Positions 6,000-14,850 of a stretch of 29,329 nucleotides of DNA are shown one piece after another. How positions within the stretch are numbered: the stretch's first letter is position 1; the number at the start of each line of letters is the position of its first letter. The translations under genes and the position numbers were made by a program. Under the pieces are notes generated by a model that did not search any database, was not told where the DNA came from, and saw only the letters and a list, made by a program, of their open reading frames with translations. This DNA comes from an uncultured Eubacterium sp. (GTDB lineage: Bacteria > Bacillota_A > Clostridia > Lachnospirales > Lachnospiraceae): the NCBI GenBank assembly GCA_948759685.1, contig CAQBGY010000012.1:1-29329 (forward strand), given 5' to 3'.

Positions 6000-6757
6000 G
6001 CTATATCCTCTATTTTCATTTGTGCATTTGCGTTCTGTATCATCAACTTCATATTCGTGTCAGGCTCCCACATATCAATATATCGCAGAGCTTCATCAAA
6101 TTTTGAAGCTAATGTGTTTGTCCTTGCATTGATGCGGAAGTAATCGCAATAATCTTTGTTGAACCGGCTGTAAACCTTGCTTCTCAAATGAACATCGTTG
6201 TATGCGTTACTCTCGTAACCGCCAAGAACATCATTTACAATTCTTGCGTTTACCCGATTCTTGATTATCTGTATCTGCTCATGGGTTATTGTCATGTTGT
6301 TTTCAAGCCTGGTTATCCTGTTCTCTACTTCTCCTACTTTTTCATTTACTTCAAGTATTGCCCTGCTTTGAAGCTCCTGTAATTCCTCTATGGCTGATTT
6401 TGCCTTTTTAGCCCTAAAATACCCATTGACAAGCTCCCTCTGCACCTTCCACGCCAAATCATCTGTAAGGGATTTTACCAACATGAGGTAGCCTTGCTCC
6501 GTCATTAAATTTACTGGAACGTTCGGATTTCCGCCCTTTGGTGGGTTGGGTACGAATTCCGTACAGAACTCCGAATAGGGAATTGCAAAGAAGTCCTCGC
6601 CCTCAATAAAGTGCTTCTTGTTGTCGTTGAAATTCCTCTTTGCCGTCCCAGCCGGTCTTTCATGTACTGTATCAATATCTTTGAATGTTACCACTCTTTG
6701 ACCCTTGTACTCTTTTACTTCTACATCGTGGTTGTTGATTTTGATTATCTCATTCAT
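5996..6757 (-). CDS. ORF6N/ORF6C phage antirepressor
   Basis: A 253-residue protein. Residues 1-115 form an ORF6N domain: QRVVTFKDIDTVHERPAGTA, then NFNDNKKHFIEGEDFF, then LMTEQGYLMLVKSLTDDLAW. Residues 120-155 form a coiled coil (NEKVGEVENRITRLENNM). Residues 157-235 are an ORF6C-type domain (THEQIQIIKNRVNARIVNDV, VYSRFNKDYCDYFRI, FDEALRYIDMW). ORF6N binds DNA and ORF6C is its usual C-terminal partner in phage regulators. The start follows AAAGGCGG, about 8 bases upstream. The 5' leader (6758-6860) has strong RNA-structure potential. A terminator follows directly, so the gene is its own unit. Confidence 0.9.
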   Translation of the reverse strand: MNEIIKINNHDVEVKEYKGQRVVTFKDIDTVHERPAGTAKRNFNDNKKHFIEGEDFFAIPYSEFCTEFVPNPPKGGNPNVPVNLMTEQGYLMLVKSLTDDLAWKVQRELVNGYFRAKKAKSAIEELQELQSRAILEVNEKVGEVENRITRLENNMTITHEQIQIIKNRVNARIVNDVLGGYESNAYNDVHLRSKVYSRFNKDYCDYFRINARTNTLASKFDEALRYIDMWEPDTNMKLMIQNANAQMKIEDIA

Positions 6758-6780
6758 GCTCTTTACCGCCTTTCCGCAAA

Positions 6781-6837
6781 CTGCCTTATGTCAAACCGGG
6801 GCAGGTACTAAGGCTTGTACTTTTCGGCTCGTCAGCC
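6781..6837 (-). promoter_or_regulatory. Structured leader of the ORF6N gene (possible pseudoknot)
   Basis: In transcript order: hairpin GGCT-GACG-AGCC (6837-6826), then hairpin GTAC-N8-GTAC (6820-6805) whose loop sequence GCCTTA (6814-6809) is complementary to TAAGGC at 6788-6783, an H-type pseudoknot. A competing stem, CTGCC (6804-6800) with GGCAG (6785-6781), uses overlapping bases. The ribosome binding site follows within 20 bases. Two exclusive folds near a start site suggest regulation at the RNA level. No known riboswitch class is recognised. Confidence 0.4.
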
Positions 6838-6924
6838 TATCCCCAGATGTAACCAACATTAACAAGCTTTTCTTCATAGTTAGGTATGCCAGCTCTTCTG
6901 TATTTTTCTTTATAATAAACTAAA

Positions 6925-6957
6925 TTCCATACACCAATTTTCATTAAAGGTATGGAA
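6925..6957 (-). terminator. Hairpin after the Bro-N gene
   Basis: TTCCATAC and GTATGGAA form an 8-bp stem around a 17-base loop and are followed on the minus strand by TTTAGTTTATT. It lies 16 bases past the stop of the gene ending at 6974 and is a weak to moderate terminator candidate. An AGGAGG at 6962-6967 and a 35-codon frame (6837-6944) overlap it. Confidence 0.5.
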
Positions 6958-6973
6958 AGAATCCTCCTGTCTA

Positions 6974-7672
6974 TTAAATCCCCTCAATCATGTCCTTAAC
7001 ATCAGAAAACACCTCTTTATATGGGATATTGTTATTCATAAGTGTTTCTAACCTCATATCAATCAGCGTTTCCAAGGATTTCAGCCGAAGCAATGTTTTC
7101 TGGTCTGCCTTGTCACGCTCGCCCGTCTTAATGCCGCAACGCTTATTTGCAAGGTTTGTCAAATGCGTGTAGTATCTTTTTGCGTTTTGGCTTCCTTGCG
7201 ATATGGCATAGTCTACAAATTTCTGTATCATGTCCGTTTCGTTCTTTCGGACTTGCTTTGTTTCCCGCCTTATTCCTATCCATTTTTCATCTTTACCGTT
7301 GGCGATATAAAATCCATTCTTCTTAATTTCTGAAATGGTATCATATGCCCAGTCATAGAATTTGTCCGCAACCGTCTGTCTTGACCTCCGGCAAACCTCA
7401 TAAATTCCCTTTTCCGCATACATATAAATCTTAGGGGAATTTTTATTCTTGTTTATCGGGGGTACAAACTGAGCACCCGATACTTCAACTGAAAATCTGT
7501 CAAATCTTTCTTGATATTTGTTGTGAATATTCTTGACCGCATTAGACGGGTCTTTATATTCCAGCGCATACCCTATCTGTGTCCTGCTCATGTAGATGTT
7601 GTTATCCTCATCCACATAAAAATCACACTTTGTTCCTAAGAAATCTCCCTGCTTCACAAGTCTTAGTTTCAT
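6974..7672 (-). CDS. Bro-N domain phage antirepressor
   Basis: A 232-residue protein. The ATG at 7672 has GGAGGT 6 bases upstream and begins MKLRLVKQGDFLGTKCDFYV; the longer frame up to 7765 is part of the leader. Residues 10-115 fit the Bro-N pattern: a CDFYVDEDNNIYMSRTQIGYA core, ALEYKDPSNAVKNI, YMYAEKGIYEVCRRSRQ, then the family's FYDWAYDTISEIKKNGFY. The C-terminal 115 residues are helical (IGIRRETKQVRKNETDM) and resemble C-terminal regions of other Firmicutes phage regulators. A promoter lies directly behind the tape measure gene (7841-7869), followed by a leader of about 160 bases with a terminator-like hairpin. Confidence 0.85.
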   Translation of the reverse strand: MKLRLVKQGDFLGTKCDFYVDEDNNIYMSRTQIGYALEYKDPSNAVKNIHNKYQERFDRFSVEVSGAQFVPPINKNKNSPKIYMYAEKGIYEVCRRSRQTVADKFYDWAYDTISEIKKNGFYIANGKDEKWIGIRRETKQVRKNETDMIQKFVDYAISQGSQNAKRYYTHLTNLANKRCGIKTGERDKADQKTLLRLKSLETLIDMRLETLMNNNIPYKEVFSDVKDMIEGI

Positions 7673-7735
7673 AATGATACCTCCGATATTTGGTTTTCCC
7701 GCAACTTCACAGTGTTTATCTTTGGTATTTTCCCG

Positions 7736-7784
7736 AAAATAAACAAACCCGAAGAAATCTGGCATAGCGTCCAGACTCTCCGGG
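7736..7784 (-). promoter_or_regulatory. Attenuator-like hairpin in the Bro-N leader
   Basis: In transcript order CCCGGAG (7784-7778) pairs with CTTCGGG (7754-7748, one G-U pair), enclosing TCTGG/CCAGA (7775-7771 with 7762-7758). The T-rich run TTTGTTTATTTT follows (7747-7736). This is an intrinsic-terminator shape 50 bases after the predicted start site and about 65 bases before the gene. Confidence 0.5.
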
Positions 7785-7839
7785 TTCCAAGTTTCCCTCT
7801 ACAATTCCATCAGTTTGTAATAGCGTATCAAATTTTATT

Positions 7840-7869
7840 CAATCTACCACAATCTACATGAAATGTCAA
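7840..7869 (-). promoter_or_regulatory. Promoter of the Bro-N gene
   Basis: Minus strand TTGACA (7869-7864) and TAGATT (7846-7841) are 17 bases apart, starting 18 bases after the tape measure stop. A direct repeat CAATCTAC (plus strand, 7840-7847 and 7850-7857), 10 bases apart or one helical turn, covers the -10 box and could be an operator. Confidence 0.7.
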
Positions 7870-7887
7870 TCTTGTTTTCTTCTGTAT

Positions 7888-10800
7888 TTAATAAACCTCT
7901 TCCGCAAGAACAAGTCTACCACCTATATTCCTATCCCTCCCTTCCCTTGTCCGTTTCACAACATTTTTATAAACTGCATCCCCGTCCAGGTTTAATTGTA
8001 GAGATATGTCCACACTTCCAGATGTTCCATTATTTCTCATTGCAGAAGAAACCGCATTGTATACCGCTGGGTATATTGCTTCTGCAATCCCCTGCGTAAT
8101 CTGCCCGTTATTCGCTACTGCTGTCTGTCCGTTACTGAATCTTCCAACAAGTTCTGTATGGTTTGCATAGAACAATCCATCTTCCGGGAACCCGCCTGCC
8201 CTGTATTTTGGTATCAGGTCTGCAAGGTTTATTTTTCCTATTCCAGAGGCATAACCTTTATATCCTCTCGCAGTCCATCCGGAATATAAGCTGCCATAAT
8301 GCGATACTGTGTACCGGATGGCCGCAATCATGTTTGAAAGCGGGTCCCATATATCTTTATTGTGTGGTGCTAATGCATACGCCCGGAACGTCGGGTCAAT
8401 GACCTGCATAAGTCCTTTGGATGGGGTTCCCTTCTTTGCATTAGAATCCCATAGATTGATTGCCTTTGGATTTCCACTGGATTCATGCTGCATTTGTGTT
8501 AGCAAGGCGGTTAAGTTTGGTGCTGTGAACTGGTTTGTAATCTGCAACGCCTTTGTCGCAAGACCGCGCCACTGTTCCACTCCTTGGGACGGGTTATACT
8601 GCACCGTAAGGTTTTCGTCGAACATTTTCTTTATAAAACCTGTTGCGCCATCCAGAAGCGTTTTTGCAGCCCCTGTAGCTATGGAAAGCACGGGTTCAAG
8701 CATCCCGGATAAATCCGTGAATTTGTCAAATGCAATCTGCAAAATCTTCCCTGGGTTTGAAATGTAGTCCCAGATATTCCCGGTAAACTCTGATATCTTT
8801 GCCCATGCACCTTTAAAGAAATCACCAATACCTCCGGCAAAATGCGGCATATTGTTCATTTTCTCCATGAAGTCCTTCGTCTGGCGGGCTGGCATGATTT
8901 TTGTCCCTTTTTTCATGGGAAGCATGACATTCCTGCCCTCTGGGATGAATGGCTTTCCATGTGGCGGCACGATAAGTTCTTTGTATGTGCTTCCTTTCTG
9001 GTCGTTTACGATTCCTATGGTGTCTTGCGGAAGTCCGTTGGCTCCTTTTGCAAATCCTTTTGGCTCCCATGGGTCTAGCTGTGTACTAGAGCCAACTTTT
9101 TTAAGAACCCAGTTTATTCCATCCAGTATCCCATTCACCATTGCCTTGATTTTTTCTGCCCACCATCCAACAAAACCATCCCAGTTACTGGAAATACCGC
9201 TTTTTAGCCCAGATATAATATCGCCACCCTTTCCCTGGAATGATTCTTTGATATTTTTAAACTTCTCTACTATAGAATTTTTTCTTTCTGTCCAATAAGA
9301 ATTAAATTCACCCCATTTCCCAGATATGCCAGACCTTATGCCAGAAATTATATTTCCACCTTTTGTATTAAATTTTTCTTTTATATCATTGAATTTATCT
9401 ATGATACTACTTTTCTTTTCTCCCCAAAACGTACTGAAATCGTTCCATTTATCAGATATTCCAGACCGGATTCCTGATATTATATCCTTTCCTTTTGTCC
9501 CGAATTTTTCTTTTATTCCATTAAATTTATTTATAATGTAATCATGCTTCTTTGCCCAAAACTCGCTGAATTCTCCCCATTTTCCAGAAATCCCTCCCTT
9601 CATTCCTTCTACGACATATCCACCGATTTCTTTAAATTTTGTAGATGGGCTATGCACTCCAAGGGTTTCCCTTGCCTTTCTAAGCATTTGGTTTGCCATG
9701 CCGCCTATTGCTCCAGTTGCAAGTCCAAGGTTTTCGTTTACTCCATCCCTCGTACCTTCATCTATATTTTTTCCTATTTGCTTAGATTTTTTCTTAGCAT
9801 CCTTCTTTATTTCATCAACAGCATTATTAACTACTTTTGTATAATTGCTTTTCAATGTCTTTGAATAGTAGGTAAGCTCCCCGCTTGACACTATGTTTTC
9901 ATCAAACATTGCATCTATTATTTCTTTCCCAGCATTAGAGGAAAAAGTAGCCCCCTCAATTCCTGCTTCCGAATATAAACGTTCTAATTCTTCCGTAGAC
10001 GGGTCTATTACATTTTTTTGGTATTCCTCTAATGCGGATTGCACATGGCTTTCTTCTGAATTAAAGAATTTGTATATAGGGCTTTTGTTCTCATAATCTG
10101 CAACCGCTTCGTCTACCACGCTTGGAATTTTTTCCAAAACTGCATATTGTACTTGGTTTCCGTATTCTGTTAACTGATTGTTTACACTTTCCGTTGCTGA
10201 TTTCACATTCGCTTCTTCTGCTGATAGCATATCGCTAATCGCTGTTGCGGCTTCTGAATTTTTGGTTCTTTCTGCTTCTTTTGCATAATCATTTAGTGCC
10301 GCAGTTAACCCCGCAGATGAATCGTTTATTGATTGCTTAGCCTCGGTAGCGGTTGTGCTTAACCCCTTGAACTGTTCTGCTAAAAGACCTGTGTTAATTG
10401 TATTGTCTTTGTTTACTATTCCGCTTAAGTCAACGCCTTTCGCCGCCTCTGATACCTTTTCAATGGCAGATGAATACTCGTCTGTCTTTCCCGTTATCTC
10501 GCCCAGTTTTTCGTAATTTTCTAGCATTTTTGCAGCATACTCTTGGATAGAAATTTTCCCATTTTCAAAACTGGTTTTCAACTTCTCGTTATTTTTCTCT
10601 ATTTCCTCTATCTCTTTCTGATGTTCCGTTTTTAGCGAATCCATCACTCCGACAATCTGCTCAACAGAATATCCAGCATCCGTCAACGATTGCTGCAACG
10701 AACCAGATATTCCCGTCATGATAACGTCGTATTCTTGTTCAAAAATGCTTTTTGAATCGCTTAATAGACTGTCGAACGCCTGTTTTATTTCTGTTGTTTT

Positions 10801-13800
10801 TTCTTTCGTAGCCTTTGAGCCGTTTTCTATCGAAAACTTTATGAGGTCAATTTTTTTGCTTGTTTTTTCTGCATTAGTCTGTGTTGTTTTAAGTTCTTCT
10901 GACTTTACATTTATGTCATCAAATCCGCTTTTTATTTTTCCAATTGTATCCGAATACAACTCTGTCAAATCTTCAATCGGTGTTCCACCTGGTTTTTTCA
11001 ATGCGTTCGCTATTGATTGCATTGCGGATTCAGCTTTTATATCCTTAAATGCATCGCTTATCCCTTTTATCGCTCCTACTATACCAACAATTGCAGTAGC
11101 TATGGTTCCTGCTGGGAATCCAAGTATAGCGGACATTCCTGCCCAAGCAATCCCTACAACCCCTGCTATTTTACCTATTTCTGCTATAAAATCTCCTGTT
11201 CCGAGCGTTAAATTCTCTATTGAATCAGAAACAACGCTAAATTCTGCAAATGCTGCTACCGCTGTTCCGATAACTCCAAGCAATCCCCCATTGAAGAAAC
11301 TTGCAAACTTATTTAAAGATTGTGTTGCCCCGCCTTTTAAAATAGAAAAAAGATTGGAAGTAAAAATCTGCCCAACCTTTGTAAATTTCAGGAACGAAAA
11401 TGCAACAAGCAAAGACGCTTCAATTGGTGCGGATTTAAAAATTCCCGATAATAAGTTAAACGCTCCCTTTATCGCCTCCCATACAACGCTCGCCAGCCCT
11501 TTCAATGCTCCTGTCAAATCAAGTTCTGCAAGGAATTTTCCTATTTTCTTCCCAATCATATCAAAATCCGTTTTCTTTAGTAATGTAGAAACTGTTTTCA
11601 GCGCGCCCTTCATCCAAACATTTATGGCTTTCGCTAATTTATCAGCCCTGAACGTCTTGAAAAATCCATTGATTCCGTCTGAAATTTTCTTTCCTATTAA
11701 CTCAAAATCTATCTTTTTCCCTGATGATAGTGCAAGCTGTATCGCAGTGTTTAAGGCATTTGCCAACGTGCTTCCAACGGTGGAAAAATCCGTTTTTCTG
11801 AAAAATCCATTGATAGCGTTTCCAATTCCAGTACCCCATTTCTTAGCCGCTGAAAGCGCGGTTTTCCAGTCAATCCCTCCTAATGCAGAATTTATCCCGG
11901 CTCCTATGGAAACGCCGAAATTGGTAAAATCAAATGTTTCCCCAAATGAATCAAGGAAATGCAACGCTGTGTTCAACGCGCCTGCAATCGTTTTCCCAAG
12001 TGCACCGAACAGATCCGGGGAAATCAACCCATTTAAAAAGGAAGCTAAACCGCTTCCAAACATTCTTGCTCCCTCATATACAGAATCCCAGGGTATGCTC
12101 TCCAATGCGCTTGTTATGCTTTTACTGAAATATTCCCCAACACCATAGAGACCTTTTTCTTTAAACGCTTTCGCCACGTTATCAGCGAATGTATTAGCCC
12201 TGTTTTCCATTTCGGAAAAAGCCTTGTCCCATGCCGCCTGATATTCGTCCAGTATGCTATCTAATGCTCCTTGCAGAAGTCCGCTGTCAATTCCTCCAGT
12301 TCCCGCTCCCCCTGCTCCATCGTCTGGTTCATTGGATTCTGGCATGTTGATTGTTTTTAACTCATCAAATCCCCTAAGACCTGCCTTCGCTTTTTTTGCG
12401 GATTCAGATACTTTATCCAATGCGCCAGATGCATCCTCTGCATTGTCGTATATGTCACCAAGTATATCCGGGGTAGAGTTTCCGCCCCCGCCACCTCCCC
12501 AGTCGAATCCCTCGAATCCAAGGAGTTTTACAAGCCATTCTGCAAGCCTCGTCAATGCCTGCACAAGCATATTTATGTATGGTAAAACCTTTGCAACGAT
12601 TGGCAAAAATATGTTTCCTATAGCCCTCCCAAGGTTGCTGAAATTTGATTGGAGCAACCTTAACTGGTTAGCAGGTTGATTGATTGTTTTTGCCAAATCA
12701 CCCCATGCATATCTCGTACTGTCAAGAAGAATAATTGTACGTAAAAGAGCCTTGTCATTCTGGTTTAATGCGGATATGTTTGCACTGATTCCAAGTTCGT
12801 TTAACTTCTGCTGCAAGTTCACGTTTCGGATATTTGCCCCATACTTATCCAGTGTCCGGCTCATTCCCGCAAGCCCGGAAGCCATATCGTTCCAGACTTT
12901 TTCAAACTTCATGTTCTTTACAGAAGCCAGGTCAGCCCCAATTTCCGTAAGGACTGTTGACAGCCTTAATGCATTTTCGCTTGTCGCTCCCATAGAGCTA
13001 GACATCTGCCCAAACATCGCCTGATAGTTCATAAGTTTCGTAGGGTCAATTCCAAGGCTTTTCATTCCTCCGGATTCCAACATCCCGCTTTCGTTCATTG
13101 TAAACCCGGACATTTTTTCTGTTAATTCTTTTGCCCTTTCAGAAAAAGAATTGTAATATGCTTCTGCTGAATCATATCCCATTTCTTCAAACTTACTGTA
13201 ATCTGCCTTTTCTGCCACCTGTCCAAATGCGGCATTGAAATAATTAAGGATTTCTATGTAATTCATGGAGCTTTCTAACGATGATTTAAGCCCCCTTACC
13301 GCCCCATAAACCCCAAGATATATCCCCATAGCAGACAATGCTTGTCTTGCGAATGATTTCAGCCCTGTGACCGCTTTTCCTGCTGACTTGCTGAATCCGC
13401 TCATTGTTGAGGAAAGGTTTTTTATATTTTTTGATAATATGTTTGTCGCAGAAGATGTTTTGCTTGACTGGCTCGAAACATTTGACAGAGAAGATTTCAG
13501 CCTGTCCATTATGCTTCCGGTTCCGCTTGTATCGCCTCCCACTTCCTGTATTTTCTGCCTTAATGCTTCTGCCTGTTTTTCTGATAACGCAATTTGCTCC
13601 GTAAGTTTTCGGAATCCGCTGTCGTCTATGTTTGGAACAATCCTTCCCATTGTTATTGCATTAGAAAGTTTTGTTCTTAGCTTTTCTGTGTCTGCTTCTG
13701 TTTTTCTTAAGGAATTTTGAAGTTTTGTAAGATTTTCTTCTCGGATTTCTGGAACTCTTAATTGTTGCAAGGATTGGTTAAATGCTTCTGTTCTGTCCCT

Positions 13801-14829
13801 TAAATCCTGCATTATTCCGAACTTATTTCCAACTCTTGCAAGTGATTCCTGCAACTGTTCAAATCCAGATGTATTTACCTGTCCGGCAGAAATCATTTCC
13901 TGTTCTTTGGTTCTTAATTCGTTCAGCTTGGAATAAACTTTTTCTATTTCAATATTTAACTGTTCAAAATTCCCGGTAAACTTAAAATCTGATCCAACTT
14001 TTTCAAACCTGTTTTTTAGCTCTGCTATTTTTTCACTTACTTTGTCAATAGAGCTTGTATCAATATTGGCTCTAATTGGTTCTTTTGTCAGTCCAGAAGA
14101 AATACCTTGTAGCTTTTGCAACTCTTTTTCAAATGCGGAAATAACATTCGTTGCCTGCGGGTAGGATTGCTTTAATTCTTCTATGGATTGCTTTAAATTT
14201 TGAATTAGAGTATCTAGTCCTCCTTTTGGAACATTCTGCAACCCGCCATAAACATCACCTATGGATTTCATATCATTTTTGAAATCTATTAATTGCTTTT
14301 TGTATTCAACTAGATATTTTGTTTGGCTTTCCGCGCCAGCTACATTGAAATCAAGTTTCGGCTGTGCTGTCTGCAATCCCTCAAGTTGCTTTTTCAGGCT
14401 TTCAATCTGGTTTGTATACTTTATTACATTTTTAACTGCTGTTTCGTAACCACCTAAATTGGCCTTCCCGGACGCTTCAAAATCATCTTTCGCCAGTTTT
14501 GCATTTGCAAGTTTGTTTGTAAGGCTGTCAATTTGCTTCTGTATCTGTTGCGTAGAGCCTTTTATTTCAAATCCTTTGCCCAAATCCTTGTACTGCTCCG
14601 TAATTTGAGACAGGGATTTTGATACTTTCTGCGTTTGGGATTGCATATTTTTAGCAGCCTTATCAATGCCACTTAAATTCAAAGATTTTCCGATTTTCTC
14701 TAATCCGCTTGTGTCTATTTTTAAGGAATTGGCAAGTCTGTCGAGATTTTTTATAAGGTCATTTATTGCGACATTTGCTTTTTGTGCAGAACCTTCTATT
14801 TGTATATCCAATCTGTCTATCGTTGCCAT
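7888..14829 (-). CDS. Tail tape measure protein with lytic transglycosylase domain
   Basis: A 2313-residue protein, by far the largest. It fixes tail length and sits in the tail lumen. The ATG at 14829 (MATIDRLDIQIEG) is preferred over the GTG at 14838 because AAAGGA ends 11 bases before it. Order: a long coiled-coil N-terminal third (to about 500), a phage tape measure core (about 500-800, NYIEILNYFNAAFGQVAEKA), glycine-rich linkers, repeated amphipathic units, hydrophobic segments (about 1200-1290), four units of a 44-residue repeat (about 1745-1910), then an SLT-type transglycosylase domain (about 2085-2180, catalytic Glu in MQHESSGNP) and a conserved C-terminal tail. Its size suggests a long non-contractile tail. 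No baseplate genes follow it. Confidence 0.95.
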   Translation of the reverse strand: MATIDRLDIQIEGSAQKANVAINDLIKNLDRLANSLKIDTSGLEKIGKSLNLSGIDKAAKNMQSQTQKVSKSLSQITEQYKDLGKGFEIKGSTQQIQKQIDSLTNKLANAKLAKDDFEASGKANLGGYETAVKNVIKYTNQIESLKKQLEGLQTAQPKLDFNVAGAESQTKYLVEYKKQLIDFKNDMKSIGDVYGGLQNVPKGGLDTLIQNLKQSIEELKQSYPQATNVISAFEKELQKLQGISSGLTKEPIRANIDTSSIDKVSEKIAELKNRFEKVGSDFKFTGNFEQLNIEIEKVYSKLNELRTKEQEMISAGQVNTSGFEQLQESLARVGNKFGIMQDLRDRTEAFNQSLQQLRVPEIREENLTKLQNSLRKTEADTEKLRTKLSNAITMGRIVPNIDDSGFRKLTEQIALSEKQAEALRQKIQEVGGDTSGTGSIMDRLKSSLSNVSSQSSKTSSATNILSKNIKNLSSTMSGFSKSAGKAVTGLKSFARQALSAMGIYLGVYGAVRGLKSSLESSMNYIEILNYFNAAFGQVAEKADYSKFEEMGYDSAEAYYNSFSERAKELTEKMSGFTMNESGMLESGGMKSLGIDPTKLMNYQAMFGQMSSSMGATSENALRLSTVLTEIGADLASVKNMKFEKVWNDMASGLAGMSRTLDKYGANIRNVNLQQKLNELGISANISALNQNDKALLRTIILLDSTRYAWGDLAKTINQPANQLRLLQSNFSNLGRAIGNIFLPIVAKVLPYINMLVQALTRLAEWLVKLLGFEGFDWGGGGGGNSTPDILGDIYDNAEDASGALDKVSESAKKAKAGLRGFDELKTINMPESNEPDDGAGGAGTGGIDSGLLQGALDSILDEYQAAWDKAFSEMENRANTFADNVAKAFKEKGLYGVGEYFSKSITSALESIPWDSVYEGARMFGSGLASFLNGLISPDLFGALGKTIAGALNTALHFLDSFGETFDFTNFGVSIGAGINSALGGIDWKTALSAAKKWGTGIGNAINGFFRKTDFSTVGSTLANALNTAIQLALSSGKKIDFELIGKKISDGINGFFKTFRADKLAKAINVWMKGALKTVSTLLKKTDFDMIGKKIGKFLAELDLTGALKGLASVVWEAIKGAFNLLSGIFKSAPIEASLLVAFSFLKFTKVGQIFTSNLFSILKGGATQSLNKFASFFNGGLLGVIGTAVAAFAEFSVVSDSIENLTLGTGDFIAEIGKIAGVVGIAWAGMSAILGFPAGTIATAIVGIVGAIKGISDAFKDIKAESAMQSIANALKKPGGTPIEDLTELYSDTIGKIKSGFDDINVKSEELKTTQTNAEKTSKKIDLIKFSIENGSKATKEKTTEIKQAFDSLLSDSKSIFEQEYDVIMTGISGSLQQSLTDAGYSVEQIVGVMDSLKTEHQKEIEEIEKNNEKLKTSFENGKISIQEYAAKMLENYEKLGEITGKTDEYSSAIEKVSEAAKGVDLSGIVNKDNTINTGLLAEQFKGLSTTATEAKQSINDSSAGLTAALNDYAKEAERTKNSEAATAISDMLSAEEANVKSATESVNNQLTEYGNQVQYAVLEKIPSVVDEAVADYENKSPIYKFFNSEESHVQSALEEYQKNVIDPSTEELERLYSEAGIEGATFSSNAGKEIIDAMFDENIVSSGELTYYSKTLKSNYTKVVNNAVDEIKKDAKKKSKQIGKNIDEGTRDGVNENLGLATGAIGGMANQMLRKARETLGVHSPSTKFKEIGGYVVEGMKGGISGKWGEFSEFWAKKHDYIINKFNGIKEKFGTKGKDIISGIRSGISDKWNDFSTFWGEKKSSIIDKFNDIKEKFNTKGGNIISGIRSGISGKWGEFNSYWTERKNSIVEKFKNIKESFQGKGGDIISGLKSGISSNWDGFVGWWAEKIKAMVNGILDGINWVLKKVGSSTQLDPWEPKGFAKGANGLPQDTIGIVNDQKGSTYKELIVPPHGKPFIPEGRNVMLPMKKGTKIMPARQTKDFMEKMNNMPHFAGGIGDFFKGAWAKISEFTGNIWDYISNPGKILQIAFDKFTDLSGMLEPVLSIATGAAKTLLDGATGFIKKMFDENLTVQYNPSQGVEQWRGLATKALQITNQFTAPNLTALLTQMQHESSGNPKAINLWDSNAKKGTPSKGLMQVIDPTFRAYALAPHNKDIWDPLSNMIAAIRYTVSHYGSLYSGWTARGYKGYASGIGKINLADLIPKYRAGGFPEDGLFYANHTELVGRFSNGQTAVANNGQITQGIAEAIYPAVYNAVSSAMRNNGTSGSVDISLQLNLDGDAVYKNVVKRTREGRDRNIGGRLVLAEEVY
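9100..9594 (-). repeat. 132-bp tandem repeats in the tape measure gene
   Basis: Units start exactly 132 bases apart at 9594, 9462, 9330 and 9198 (the last is partial). Each encodes GISxKWxxFxxxW...KFxxIKEKF...GxxIISGIRS, 44 residues. The repeats are coding and imperfect, which fits growth of tail length by unit duplication. Confidence 0.85.
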
Positions 14830-14850
14830 TCTTGCCACTTCCTTTCAAAG

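Noticed and set aside
6821..6835. CTGACGAGCCGAAAA, like the hammerhead ribozyme core (CUGANGA...GAAA)
   Set aside because: Stem II would have at most one base pair, and no consistent stem III and cleavage triplet can be drawn. Kept only as part of the structured leader.
6837..6944. 35-codon frame (MKIGVWNLVYYKEKYRRAG...) after the Bro-N gene
   Set aside because: The AGGAGG is 18 bases from the ATG, and the start lies in the loop of a hairpin. No family recognised, so not called as a gene.
7673..7765. N-terminal extension of 31 codons for the Bro-N gene
   Set aside because: GGAGGT stands directly before the ATG at 7672, and the extension overlaps a strong hairpin in the leader.
9100..9594. 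Regular repeats suggesting a CRISPR array
   Set aside because: The unit is 132 bases, coding, and the whole unit is similar; there are no unique spacers.
10718..12148. Open frame of 476 codons on the plus strand, antisense to the tape measure gene
   Set aside because: It is a by-product of the codon bias of the opposite gene: no ribosome binding site, low-complexity composition (rich in A, P, F, N, S), and no known fold.
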